Part shown: positions 25,441-35,800 of the stretch, piece after piece
How the letters are laid out: each line of letters opens with the position of its first letter
Position numbering within the stretch: position 1 is the first letter of the stretch
NCBI RefSeq assembly: GCF_000236865.1
Contig: NZ_HE611014.1
Coordinates: 370,136 to 417,222, forward strand
Reading direction: 5' to 3'
Source of the DNA: Senegalimassilia anaerobia JC110
Lineage (GTDB): Bacteria > Actinomycetota > Coriobacteriia > Coriobacteriales > Eggerthellaceae
DNA length: 47,087 nucleotides
The notes under the pieces: generated by a model
Seen by the model: only the letters and a program-made list of their open reading frames with translations
Databases searched by the model: none
What the model was told of the DNA's origin: nothing
Program-made: the position numbers and the translations under genes

Positions 25441-25923
25441 TTAGTTAGTGGAAAGAAGAGCTTGCTCGGGAAGCTCTTGCGCGGTAGTCATCTTCCAGGC
25501 GTCCACGGTGCAGCCGTTCGCGGCGATGGTCGCCGTGGCGGCAAGCTCTTTGCCGTCCTGCGCGATGACCGTGAACGTGACCTGCGTGCCCGCTACGTCG
25601 ATGAAGGACCGCAGGTCGCGGGCGCCGCTTGCCTCGGCGGCGTTTTCCAGCAGCTTGTCGGAGCGGTGCTGGACCAGCGCGGCGGCCGCTGCGGGCGAGC
25701 CGCTTTCGGCGATCTGCTCGTCGATCTGGGCGAGCAGCGCTTGGCCGAAGGCATCCAGCTCGTAGGTTTGCGACAGCGCGTCGGCCTGCCGCTGCGCCAT
25801 GGCCTCGGTTGCGTGCGTGGTGGTGACGCACAGCATGGCCAGCACCGCCAGCAGCAGCACGGACACCAGCGTCAGCAGCGTGATGGGGCCGATGCGCACC
25901 CCTTCCCCGGTTCGCCTTGCCAT
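25441..25923 (-). CDS. Single-span protein of the pilus-like operon
   Basis: The 160-residue protein has one N-terminal membrane helix (about 12-36) and an extracytoplasmic domain of about 120 residues with few aromatic residues. It lacks a clear prepilin cleavage site. I do not recognise a family; its position between a pseudopilin-like gene and pilT suggests a structural or assembly component. GGGGTGAGA precedes the start, and there is a 1-bp gap after the upstream stop. Confidence 0.7.
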   Translation of the reverse strand: MARRTGEGVRIGPITLLTLVSVLLLAVLAMLCVTTTHATEAMAQRQADALSQTYELDAFGQALLAQIDEQIAESGSPAAAAALVQHRSDKLLENAAEASGARDLRSFIDVAGTQVTFTVIAQDGKELAATATIAANGCTVDAWKMTTAQELPEQALLSTN

Positions 25924-25924
25924 G

Positions 25925-26353
25925 CTATCTCACCCCGCTTTCGTATCGCGACGCGTCGAGCGCGTACACTTCGCCGGAATCGTCGCTCACGGTGATGTGC
26001 GCCGTGTACAGCGTGCCCCGGCCTTGCGCGTTGGAGTCGACGTCGCAGCTGACCGTCAGGCCGTCGGAACCGTCGACGGCGGATGCGTCCCCGGCGGCGA
26101 CGCCCTGGCCGACCGTCTTGCCGGCGGCGACGGCTGCGGGGTCGGACGAGAACTCCTCAGCGGCGTTTTGGGCCAGCAGCGTGGCCCTTGTCAGCTCTTC
26201 GGCCCGATGCGCCGCAACCGCCGAGTGCGTGAACAGCTGCGTGAACACGGCCATGGACGCGATGAGCACCGCCATAAGCACCAGCGCCTCGATGAGGAAC
26301 GCCGTATTTACCTTGGTTTTCGAGGCGTCTTCGATCTGATCGTTCTTCGTCAT
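25925..26353 (-). CDS. Pseudopilin-like protein
   Basis: The 142-residue protein (ATG 26353, GGGAGGT upstream) has a class III-like N-terminus: a hydrophilic leader, then AFLIEALVLMAVLIASMAVF, where a Glu five residues in fits the pilin pattern. The residue before the presumed cut is Thr rather than Gly, so processing is uncertain. The rest resembles a small minor pilin (PilV-like). A GTG at 26362 is in frame but lies inside the ribosome site. It starts 1 bp after the previous stop. Confidence 0.65.
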   Translation of the reverse strand: MTKNDQIEDASKTKVNTAFLIEALVLMAVLIASMAVFTQLFTHSAVAAHRAEELTRATLLAQNAAEEFSSDPAAVAAGKTVGQGVAAGDASAVDGSDGLTVSCDVDSNAQGRGTLYTAHITVSDDSGEVYALDASRYESGVR

Positions 26354-26354
26354 C

Positions 26355-26894
26355 CTAGGCACCTCCCTGCATGTAGCGAAGGGCCACCTCGGCGGTTCCC
26401 TGATCGGTGGTCACGGCCAGAAGGCCGTCGGAGTACGAGAAATCGAAGGTGTCGGAAGCCGTCACCTCGGTGGCCTTCTCGGGCGTGTACCCGCTGCCTG
26501 CCAGGCTGTATTCCTGCACCACCTTGCCCTCGTACAGGTAGAAGCGCGTTTCGTAGGTGCCGGAATCCAACGGCTCCACCACCACGAGAGACTTGCCCTC
26601 CGGTCCCTGGCCTTGGGCGATGGCGCCCTTGGAATCGTTGGCGCGCACGACGTTGCAGATAAGCCCCGCTCCTTCGCGCTGCGCGCTGCTGGCCTGTTGG
26701 TCTGCGGAAACGGCCTTGTACACGGTCACGCCCGAGATGAGCGCCATGAGCAGCGCCGCGAAGAACGCCGCTAGCAGCAGCGTGGGGAAGGCGCGTCTTG
26801 CGCCGCCGCCTTTTTCGTTGGACGGCGCACCTTGCGTCACGGAAGCGATGGCGTGGATGCGCTGCTTGTGGGTTTTATTCGCCTGCGGGTTCAT
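26355..26894 (-). CDS. Single-span protein of the pilus-like operon
   Basis: A 179-residue protein with a basic N-terminus and one membrane helix at about residues 37-58 (LLLAAFFAALLMALISGVTV), then an extracytoplasmic domain of about 120 residues rich in beta-type sequence (ETRFYLYEGKVVQEYSL). The start at 26894 is set by a 4-bp ATGA overlap with the previous gene. The family is unrecognised; a minor pilin or type II-like assembly protein is plausible. Confidence 0.68.
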   Translation of the reverse strand: MNPQANKTHKQRIHAIASVTQGAPSNEKGGGARRAFPTLLLAAFFAALLMALISGVTVYKAVSADQQASSAQREGAGLICNVVRANDSKGAIAQGQGPEGKSLVVVEPLDSGTYETRFYLYEGKVVQEYSLAGSGYTPEKATEVTASDTFDFSYSDGLLAVTTDQGTAEVALRYMQGGA

Positions 26895-27217
26895 CGGGGC
26901 GTCACCACCACGCTGGGCATGATGTTGTCGGCGAAGCACTCGTAGGTGATCACGTAGTCATCATGGTTGATGGTCAGCCCGTAGCTTTCCTCGAGATGCT
27001 CGAGCGAGCTCGGGTAGCTGCCCTCGATGGCGCAGCACTGCTTGGCCGAGGCCAGGATGGAGTCGCGCAGCGCCACGGCGCCTTGCGTCTTGGCGTTCTC
27101 CTGCACGACGCTGTATACGGCGAAGGCGGCGAGGGCGAGCGCCGCCACCAGGCATGCGGTGACGACGATGCGCTTGCGCCGCCGTTTGATATCGTTGTCG
27201 GTGAGTTCGTGGAACAT
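26891..27217 (-). CDS. Small pilin-like protein
   Basis: The 108-residue protein has a basic KRRRKR stretch before one membrane helix (about 17-39) and a short extracytoplasmic domain containing two adjacent cysteines (KQCCAIEGSYP). The helix-then-GSYPSSLEHL layout recalls type II/IV major pseudopilins (GspG-like), but the Glu-5 cleavage motif is missing. AGGTAA precedes the start. It follows pilC by 20 bp. Confidence 0.68.
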   Translation of the reverse strand: MFHELTDNDIKRRRKRIVVTACLVAALALAAFAVYSVVQENAKTQGAVALRDSILASAKQCCAIEGSYPSSLEHLEESYGLTINHDDYVITYECFADNIMPSVVVTPR

Positions 27218-27237
27218 GGCTGTTACCTGCGACTTCG

Positions 27238-28290
27238 CTATGCGATCGAGCCCATGATGCCGATGAGCGGCAGCATGACGGCGATAAGGGTTGCGCCGAC
27301 GGCGATGGTCAGGAAGGCGGCTAGCGTGGGTTCGACCCGGTCGACCGCGGCGTCGATCTGCATGTTGGCGTCGTCGAAGAACACCTGCGCAAGATGGCCG
27401 AGCACCTCGTCGACGGAGCCTGCGCGCGTGCCCATGAGCAGCATGCGGCCGTATACGGGCTCGACGATCTCGTGTTCGACGATGGCTTGGGCGAGGCTGC
27501 GCGGGTTCTCAAGGTCGATCATGGAATCGTAAGCTGCCTGCAGCTCGGCTTGCAGCTTGGCGTGGTCGATGGTCGCCATGGCCTTGCGCATAGCCTCTTC
27601 CTCCTGCACGCCCGATGCCACCAGGGACGAAAGCGCGCTGACGAAGCGGGAGAGCGCCAGCTGGTACATGGCCCGGCGGGTGCCCGGGTAGCGTTCGAGC
27701 ATCTTGGTCACGCGGCCGCGCCCGCTTTCGTTGCGCGCGCAGATGGCCACGTATAGGGCGGCTACGGTGGCGACCAGCACGATGGCCAGGGCTACCCAGC
27801 CGATGGCGACGGACGCGCCCACGGTGTTGAAGGACCCCGAGGTTATGGATCCGGACAGGTTCTCATAGGCGCTGGAGAAGATGGGGAGGATGATTGCCAC
27901 GGTGAACACCAGGATGACGCTCATGATGCACAGCAGCGCCGCCGGATAGCCGACCGAGTTGCGCAGCTTGGCGAACGCGCGGCCTTCGCTATCGTAGTAG
28001 CGCCCGAGGCTGCGCAGCACGCGCTCGGTGCGGCCCGATGCCTCGCCGACGCGCACGGTTTCCGTTGCGTAGGCGGGGAAGGCGCCGGTAGCCTCCATGG
28101 CGTCGGCGAGGTTGGAGCCTTCGACGACTTTGGAGTAGACCGCGTCGCATACGCGCTTGAATTCGGATTGCTCGCGGTTTTCCGCAAGCATGTGAACGGC
28201 TTCGTCCGTCTGGACGCCGGCAGCCAGCATGGTCGCCACGCTGCTGCAGAACGCGCTGATGGCGCCGCTCTCCAGAAGCTTTCCTGTCAT
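27238..28290 (-). CDS. pilC: PilC/GspF inner-membrane platform protein
   Basis: The 350-residue protein has two GspF domains (about 5-130 and 205-330), each followed by membrane helices (about 115-140, 160-185 and 325-348). Motifs such as ALSSLVASGVQEEEAM and AVDRVEPTLAAFLTI are typical. It is the first gene of the operon with a strong AGGAGG. It normally connects the ATPase to the growing or retracting fibre. Confidence 0.9.
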   Translation of the reverse strand: MTGKLLESGAISAFCSSVATMLAAGVQTDEAVHMLAENREQSEFKRVCDAVYSKVVEGSNLADAMEATGAFPAYATETVRVGEASGRTERVLRSLGRYYDSEGRAFAKLRNSVGYPAALLCIMSVILVFTVAIILPIFSSAYENLSGSITSGSFNTVGASVAIGWVALAIVLVATVAALYVAICARNESGRGRVTKMLERYPGTRRAMYQLALSRFVSALSSLVASGVQEEEAMRKAMATIDHAKLQAELQAAYDSMIDLENPRSLAQAIVEHEIVEPVYGRMLLMGTRAGSVDEVLGHLAQVFFDDANMQIDAAVDRVEPTLAAFLTIAVGATLIAVMLPLIGIMGSIA

Positions 28291-28337
28291 CGGTACCTCC
28301 TGGGTTATCGGTTTAAACGTTCGTTATTGTCTCACAT

Positions 28338-28343
28338 ATAGTA
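28338..28343 (-). promoter_or_regulatory. Possible -10 box for the pil operon
   Basis: On the minus strand TACTAT lies 48 bp before the pilC ATG in an AT-rich patch. No convincing -35 box was found. Confidence 0.3.
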
Positions 28344-28388
28344 GGCGATGACGTGCGTTTTCTCCTGTTTTTGAGAAGAAGCTGATAC

Positions 28389-28410
28389 CCCGGTGCCACT
28401 ATGCACCGGG
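28389..28410 (-). terminator. Hairpin between transglutaminase-like gene and pilC
   Basis: CCCGGTGC/GCACCGGG forms an 8-bp stem with a 6-nt loop (28389-28396 with 28403-28410). Without a clear T-run it is a weak terminator candidate. Confidence 0.4.
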
Positions 28411-28448
28411 CGAGGGGGTTTCGGTAGCGAGCGTTTTCGCCCGCGCTG

Positions 28449-29402
28449 CTAGTACACATAGCGGTCGGTGTAGTTTTCCCCGTCCCCGACGTTCGCCCCG
28501 CCTCCCGTTGCCGCGAAGGTCAGGTCGATACGCGACCAGGTGTTCGGGGAAACGCTGAAGCGGGCGCTTTGCCAGGTGCCGTCGATGTTCACCATGATCC
28601 ACGCATGGTAGATGCCCTGCGGCGAGACGGTGCCGGTGACGATCTTCGCGGGGATCCCCTGGCTTCGCAGCATGGCGGCGCCTAGGCTTGCGTAGTCGAA
28701 GCAGACGCCTTTGCCCGACTGCAGCGTCTCGTCCGGGTCGGGGATGTAGCCGGCGGAATCCTTGAGCTTCGCAGCCTTGTCGTCGTCGTAGGCCACGTTG
28801 TCGACGATGTAGGTGCAGATCGCGCGTAGGGCATCCCCTTGGTTCTCGCAGCCTTCGACCAGCTCGCGGGCCTTGGCCACGCAGCTGCTGGAAGCAGTGT
28901 AGCTGCAGTAGACGTTCGGGCGCAGGAACGGGGCGAACTCCGAGGTCAGCGCGACGTCGATGTCGGCGCTGCACAGCTCCACGTAGTTGTTGCCTGACGT
29001 GTTGCGCATAATGCGCACCGTGTACGGGCCGTCGCCGAACGCCAGCGGGCACGCGATGGGCGTGCCGTCTTGGGGCATGTCGAAGCTGGAGCTTGCTTGA
29101 CCGCTGATGACCTGGGCTTTTATACGCGCGTTCGAAGTGGCGCTCGCGCTGACGTAGCCGTCTTGCACGTGGGACGCATCGATGAGCGCGTCGTTGGCGC
29201 CCGTGGCGGCGCTCGCGTCGAACTGCGTTTCCTCGACTGTTGCGGCAGGGGAGAACGCGGCGCCGGTGGCCTGGTCCTTGCCGGCGCCTTCTGCGCTGCC
29301 GGATCCGCTGCATGCGGTAAGCCACAGCAGGGCGCAGAAAGCCGCCGCCGCGATGGCGGCGATGAGCGGGGAGGTGCGCCTTGTCTGAGCGGATGATTCC
29401 AT
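28449..29402 (-). CDS. Transglutaminase-like lipoprotein
   Basis: The 317-residue protein has a lipoprotein signal (LTAC, C31) and a C-terminal transglutaminase-like domain with the expected triad: C234 in GKGVCFDYA, H266 in YHAW, D274 in NIDGTW. Such domains may act as peptidases or cross-linkers on the cell surface. ATG 29402 is chosen for the lipobox; an ATG at 29486 would add 28 residues without a ribosome site. It lies between the pil operon and the giant surface gene, but is read divergently from the latter. Confidence 0.82.
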   Translation of the reverse strand: MESSAQTRRTSPLIAAIAAAAFCALLWLTACSGSGSAEGAGKDQATGAAFSPAATVEETQFDASAATGANDALIDASHVQDGYVSASATSNARIKAQVISGQASSSFDMPQDGTPIACPLAFGDGPYTVRIMRNTSGNNYVELCSADIDVALTSEFAPFLRPNVYCSYTASSSCVAKARELVEGCENQGDALRAICTYIVDNVAYDDDKAAKLKDSAGYIPDPDETLQSGKGVCFDYASLGAAMLRSQGIPAKIVTGTVSPQGIYHAWIMVNIDGTWQSARFSVSPNTWSRIDLTFAATGGGANVGDGENYTDRYVY

Positions 29403-29411
29403 GATGCGTCG

Positions 29412-29417
29412 ATTATA
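29412..29417 (-). promoter_or_regulatory. -10 box very close to the transglutaminase-like gene
   Basis: A perfect TATAAT (minus strand) ends only 9 bp before ATG 29402, so the transcript would be leaderless or nearly so. No strong -35 or ribosome site is visible. Confidence 0.4.
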
Positions 29418-29486
29418 CGCGTGATGGGTGGGGTTTCGGCCTGCGCAGCTAAACGGTTTTGACGCGAGATCGTTCGTTCTCTTCAT

Positions 29487-29825
29487 CGTTTGTCACGTTG
29501 TCGGGAAAGTCTGGAAAACCCTTCTATCGGAGGGGTGACAGTTCTGCGGACATACAAAAGGGGCGTTGTTTGTTACGGGCAAATCGAAGAAATGGGCAGA
29601 ATCTCATATTGAACTGGGATTTCGTATATGAATTAATTTGATTTGAATGCAGAAATTTAGTGGCAGGGGAGGTACAGAATAGGGGGAATCGTTATATAAT
29701 TTCCCACAATAGCCTGCACTAGGCCGACTGCGCGCTTCGAATGATCACGCGCGGTGGCGAAGCGGGTTGAAACGGTATTTCGGCTGTGAACGTTTCCGAC
29801 GGAGACGCTTGATGAGGTGAACGAT
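29487..29825 (+). promoter_or_regulatory. AT-rich regulatory region of the giant surface gene
   Basis: No gene is seen. The stretch 29570-29720 is markedly AT-richer than its surroundings. A perfect TATAAT at 29695-29700 would start transcription near 29707, leaving a leader of about 119 nt with several hairpins (GCCT/AGGC near 29712-29724, CGCTTCG/CGAAGCG near 29733-29764, CGTTTCC/GGAGACG near 29791-29807) before the AGGTGA ribosome site. No c-di-GMP riboswitch signature was recognised. Confidence 0.45.
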
Positions 29826-32800
29826 ATGAAGGCAAAGAGCAACCAGCTGACGGTGGAGAGCATGACGCAGCGGTACTCGCTGGGTCACAAGGCGCTGTCC
29901 GTGGCACTGTCCGTCGTCTTGATGGGATTCGGCTGGCCGGCGGTTTCACCGTCGCAAGTGTACGCCGGCGATGGCGCCGCGGCAGACGATGCGGCGGCGC
30001 AGGTGGAAGGCGCCTCGTCCGCTGCGGCCACGAGCACGGCCGACAAGGCCGCTGATGCGGCGGCAAGCTCCGCGGCGAGCTCTGCAGCGCCTGCGGCAAG
30101 CGAGCAGCCTGCGTCCACGACGTCGCAGCAGCAGGCCGCCCCAAGCGCTTCCGTGCCCGCGCAGCCCGCTGCGACGCAGCGGGACGAGAGCGCGAAGGAG
30201 GATGCCGACACGGCCGACGTCGAGCTGGTGCTGGGCAACGCCTCCATCGCGTATATGAACCAGGTCGTCTCTGCGCCTGCGCATAAGCTCACCGTGCCCG
30301 TGAATGACGACTTCAAGTTCACGGTGTCCCCCGATAACGGCTATAGCCTTACGAAGGCGGTGCTCAAGGTTTCCGGCAAGGAGAACCCTATCTGCCCCGA
30401 TGAACAGGGCGTTTATACCGTTTCCGCCGCCGACGTAGCCGCCGGCGCGACCGTGACGCTTGAGACTGAGGCTGTTTCCAGCGATTCCGGCAAGGATAAC
30501 GCCGCCGTCTCCATCGAGGACGACGCCGAGGAGGATGATGCTACCGAGAAGACGCAGGCCTCCGTCTCCGGCGCAGGTGCCATCTCCGGCCCCACCTCCA
30601 TCGCGCAGGGCGATGAGGTTACGCTCGCCGATTCCACCAAGAAGCCCGACAACACGGACTTCGAGAAGTGGATCTATGTTGACGAAAGCGTTGACCTGGT
30701 AGGTGACGAAAACGCGTGGTGGGGAGAGAACTGGACGGTGTCCAGCGGCTCCGAGAACGTCAAGCTGTCCGGGTCTAGCAGCGGGTTGCGAACCGCAACG
30801 GGCCGTGAAGTTGGCGATGCGACGGTGCAGCGCGAGTATTACGCTTTGGGCTGGCATGCCGAAACCTTCACCATTCATGTGATGAAGAAGCCGGCGGCGA
30901 CATCGCTGTCCATTTTCGGGCCTGAGACTGACACGGTCGAGCAATTCAAGAACATCACGTTGACCACGGACTCCGATACGGACGTCACGTGGACGTCGAG
31001 TGATCCCTCGGTCGCCACCATCGACGCTTCCGGCAAGGTGGTCGGCGTCAAAGCGGGCAGGGTCACCATCACGGCCACCACGGTCACTGCGGAAGGCAAG
31101 GTGCTCACCGCCACCTACGAGCTGACGGTGGCGGAATCGAAAGCCTCGGCTACGAATTGTTATCTGTTCTTCCAGAATAGCCCTACCGCCAACCCGGACA
31201 GCAACGGCACTGCCTCCTGGTTTCCCTCCGGCGGAAAACATGCCTTAGGGGTCAAGGTCAATCTCGACGGTTTGAACCTTCCGGGCGGCAAGAACAGTTA
31301 CGACAACGTGGCGAATCGCGTGACGCAATGGCCTGATGGAAGCACGGGTTCAAGCTGGGTGCTCGATAGAAACGGCGCATATAGCCAGTATTGGAACGCC
31401 GTTTTCCGGGCATGGAAGGACACGCTCTCCAAGGAGCAGGGCACTCAGATCACGGAAGATGACGTGGAGGAGATCGCGCTCTATCCGTACAAGATCTCGA
31501 ATAATACGAATGTCGGTTGTGGGTACCACCTTGACTGTAAGGTGGTAGTGAAGTGCAACAAGGCGATCAACGCGGTGTTCTATCTTCAGGACGCCGATGC
31601 GTCCGGCTTCGCTCAGTACGACGCTGCCACGTACAAGCTGGAAAAGGGTATTGCGCAGGTTGCCGCCCCCTCCAAAACCCCCGCTGATGAGAAGACCGTC
31701 AACGGTGTGAAATATAAGTTTATGGGATGGTGCTCCGATCAGGCTTGCACGCAGGCGGTGTCGTTCCCCATGCGCACGAGCGAGAACGTGAACTACTACG
31801 GCAAGTATGTGGCTTGCGATCAGTCCATCCAGGTCAACTACTATCTTGAGGGGACCACAACTCAGGTTGCGCCGTCCAAGACCCTTTCCGGTTACATGAA
31901 GGGTCAGACGGTTGTGCAGAGCCCCATTTCCATTGAGGGCTATAAGCCTGTTTCCGACGAGACGAAATCCGGTGTGGTGGGCAATGACTCCTCCATCGAC
32001 TTCTACTACACCGCAAATCCGGTGAACTATAGCATCGAGTACTACTGGACGGGTTCGGACACCCCGATTTCAAGCGAGAAGCGTTCGGGCCATGTGGGCG
32101 ACCAGGTCACTGGGCTTGCGCCCAAGGCGATTGCCGGTTACACGCCGGTCAGCGATAACGTTCAGGACCTCAAGCTTGGCGCTGACGAGTCTCAGAATGT
32201 GGTGAAGTTCTACTACCGCCAGAACGTTTCGTTGAAGGCGAATTCCGATTCCAAAACCTATAACGGTTCCGAGCAGGGCGTCGATGGCTACACGACGAAC
32301 CTCCCCGAGGGCGTGAGCGCCAGCTTCGACGGCGTGATGCTCGAGGGCGGCAAGGGCACGAACGCCGGGGATTACCCGTATACGTTCGCGAATGGCACCA
32401 TCGGCAAGGTCAGCTCCGATAATAACTATGTCGTGACCCAGACGACGCCCGGCAACCTGCACATCGGCCCCGTTACCGACGAGGTTACCATTACGATTTC
32501 CGGTCACAACGGCGGCGAGAAGTACAGCGGTGAAGAGCAGAGTGTCTCGGGCTACGACGTTTCCGGTTTGCCTGCTGGTGTGGGTGAAGGCGATATCAGC
32601 TTCACCGGTAAGGCAGAAGCAAAGGGCACTGATGCCGGCGAGTACAAGATGGGCCTTGCCGAAACGCAGTTCTCGCTCAAGGGTGATGCCGCCAAGAACT
32701 ACGTCAACGTGAAGTTCCGGGTTGAGCGTGACGGCGTGCTTACCATTGGCAAGCGTACCGTTATCCTGACGTCCGAAGGTGGTCACAAGAATTACGACGG

Positions 32801-35800
32801 CAAAACGCTGCAGCGTCGCACCGATATCAGCAAGAATGTTGGCGGCGACGGTTTCGTGGGCGAAGATGGCGTTTTGGCCAAAGACAAACTCACCTGGTAT
32901 GACGAAAACAACATCCTGCCGGGTACGTATGAGAACAAGTTCGACCCCGCCTACACCCCCAGCACTAAGCTCAACAACTATGACGTGCGGCTTGTGTTTG
33001 GCGAGTTGGTGGTCAACGCGCGCACCGGCAAAGATAAGTACGCGATTACGGTTACCGCTTGCTCGAACACGGTTACCTATGACGGCGAAGAACATACGGT
33101 GTCTGGCGTGACGGGCGATACCTATACCAACGAAAACAAGGTGACCTTCACTGTTGAAGGCATGAGCGCCAGCGTGTCCGGAACCGATGCGGGTACCTAT
33201 ACGAATAAGGTCGTGGGAACCCCGGTCGTGAAAGACCCCCATGGCAATGACGTGACCGATCAGTTCAAGATCACGACTGAGGACGGCAAGCTCACTATCG
33301 ACAAGCGTTCGGTGACGATCACGGCTGGGTCCGCGGAAAAGGAATACGACGGCAGCGCGCTGACCGCCGATCAGGCTGACCCGAAGTTCACTACCAAGGG
33401 CTTCGTTGACGGCCAGGGCATCTCCGACGTTACCGTGGAGGGCTCGCAGACGCAGTGCGGCACCTCCGCCAGCACCATCAAGGACAAAAGCTGGAAGTTC
33501 CAAAATGGGACGAACGGAAACAACTACAGCGTCACCACTGAGCGGGGAAAGCTGACGGTGAAGCATCGTTCGGATGACAAGAAGTACGCTATCACGCTGA
33601 CGGGTAAGAGCGATGATGCCGCAACCTATGACGGTAAAGAGCACGCGGTGTCCGGCGTGGAGCAGGATAAGTGGACCTTCGACGGCGTTGAGTACACTGT
33701 TTCCAATTACCATGCAAGCGTTTCGGGCGTGGATGCTGGCACCTACAGTAATATCGTCACGAGCGATAAGGACGGCTATAGGGTGACCGACCCGAACGGC
33801 AACGACGTGACGGAGGAGTTTTCCATCAGCGTCGCCCCGGGCACGTTGGCCATCAAGCCTGCTGAGGTAACCGTGACCGCCGGCTCTGTGACCAGGGCTT
33901 ACAACGGGTCCGCGCTGACTGCCGCCGAGGCGGAGCACGAGTTCACGGCTGAGGGCTTCGTGGGCGAGGACGGCATCGCGTCCGCTACGGTCGAAGGCTC
34001 CATCACCAACGTCGGCGAAATCGAGAGCAACGTGGCGCAGAACAGCGTCATGCTCAAGAACGGCACCAAGGCCTCCAACTACAACATCACGTATAAGCCC
34101 GGCAAGCTTGAGGTGACGCCGGTTACCGATGAGGTGGTTGTCACCATCGCCGAGAAGTCCGATACAAAGGAATACAACGGTTCCGAGCAGTCCGTCGAGG
34201 GCTATGAGCTTCGCAGTACCTCGAGCAGCAACTACGCCGCCACGGATATCGAGTTCGTTGGCTCCGCTGACGATCAGGTTGCCAAGGGCACCGATGCCGG
34301 CACGTATGAGATGAACCTCAAGCCCGAGGACTTCAAGAACAACAGCACCAACTTCACCAACGTGAAGTTCCAGATCGTCGATGGCTCGCTCACCATCACG
34401 AAGCGCGCCGTGACGCTGACTTCCGCTACGCCGGCTGAGAAAACCTATGACGGCAACCCACTTGAGGATCGCGCCGTCAGCATCACGAGTGGCAGCCTGG
34501 CTACCGGGGACAAGTTTGTCGCAGGCGTTACGGGTTCTCAGACCAATGCCGGCAGCAGTGCTAATGCGTTCACGTACAAGCTGGTGAACGCCGCGGGCGA
34601 GGAGCTGGCGAAAGACGCCGAGGGCGCCTACCGTAACTACGACATCACCAAAGTCGAGGGCGTTCTGAAGGTGAACCCGGTGTCCGATGAGGTTGTGGTG
34701 ACCATCGCGGGCAACCATGCCGAAGGCGTTTACAACGGGAAGCCTTTGACGGCTACCGGTTATAGCTTTGCGTCCTCTAACGCGCTGTACACCAGTACAA
34801 AGGTCGCTTTCTCCGGCGAGAACAGCGTGTCGCGCACGGATGCCGGCGCGTCTGTCATGGACCTGCAGGGCAAGTTCACGAATGCCGATGCGGTCAACTT
34901 CCCCAACGTCCGCTTCGATATCACGAACGGTTCCGTTGCTATCTCCAAGGCGAAGGTGACGCTTCAGTCCGCCAATCTTGAGAAGGAATACGACGGCACG
35001 GCTCTGACCAATAAAAAGGGTGGCGAGGAGCAGACCCCGCTTGCGGTGGAGTCCGGCTGGGCCGAGGGTGAAGGCGCCGCTTACACCTTCACTGGTTCTC
35101 AGACGCTGGTGGGCGGCAGCCCCAACGCGTTCAGCTACACGCTGAATGAGAACACCAAGGAAAGCAACTACGATATCAGCGTGATCCCCGGTCAGCTGAC
35201 GGTGGCCAATCGCCAGGCGCAGTATCAGGTCACGGTCGAGGCGAACTCCTCCACCGGCAACACGTACGACGGCGTTGAGCACGCGGCGACGGGATTGAAA
35301 ACGTCCGAGTTCACGGTGGACGGCCAGAAGTACACGGTCGAGGGCCTGAATACCTCCGACCCGAAGGCCGTTAACGCCGGCGAATATGCAAACACCATCA
35401 GCGGCACGCCGGTGGTGAAGGATGCTAACGGCAACGATGTGTCCAGCCAGTTCGCTGTAACGCTGGTTCCGGGCAAGCTGGAAATCGCGAAACGCTCCGT
35501 CACGCTGACCTCGGCAAGCGAAAGCCGGGTGTACAACGGCGAGGCGCTGACCAATGATGGCGTCACCGTCGGCGGCGACGGCTTTGTTGCGGGCGAGGGC
35601 GCTGTCTATAACGTGACGGGCACCATTACCGATGCTGGCAAGGTGGCGAACTCGTTCACGTATGAGCGCAACTCGAACACCAACTTCGACAACTACAGTA
35701 TTAGTAAGGAAGAAGGCGCCCTTAAGGTGACGCCGGTTACCGACAAGGTCACCGTCACCATCACGGGCAACAGCGCCACGCTGCCGTACAGCGGCTCCGA

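Noticed and set aside
29700-29825. c-di-GMP riboswitch in the giant-gene leader
   Set aside because: Hairpins are present, but I could not find the conserved core segments of either c-di-GMP class.
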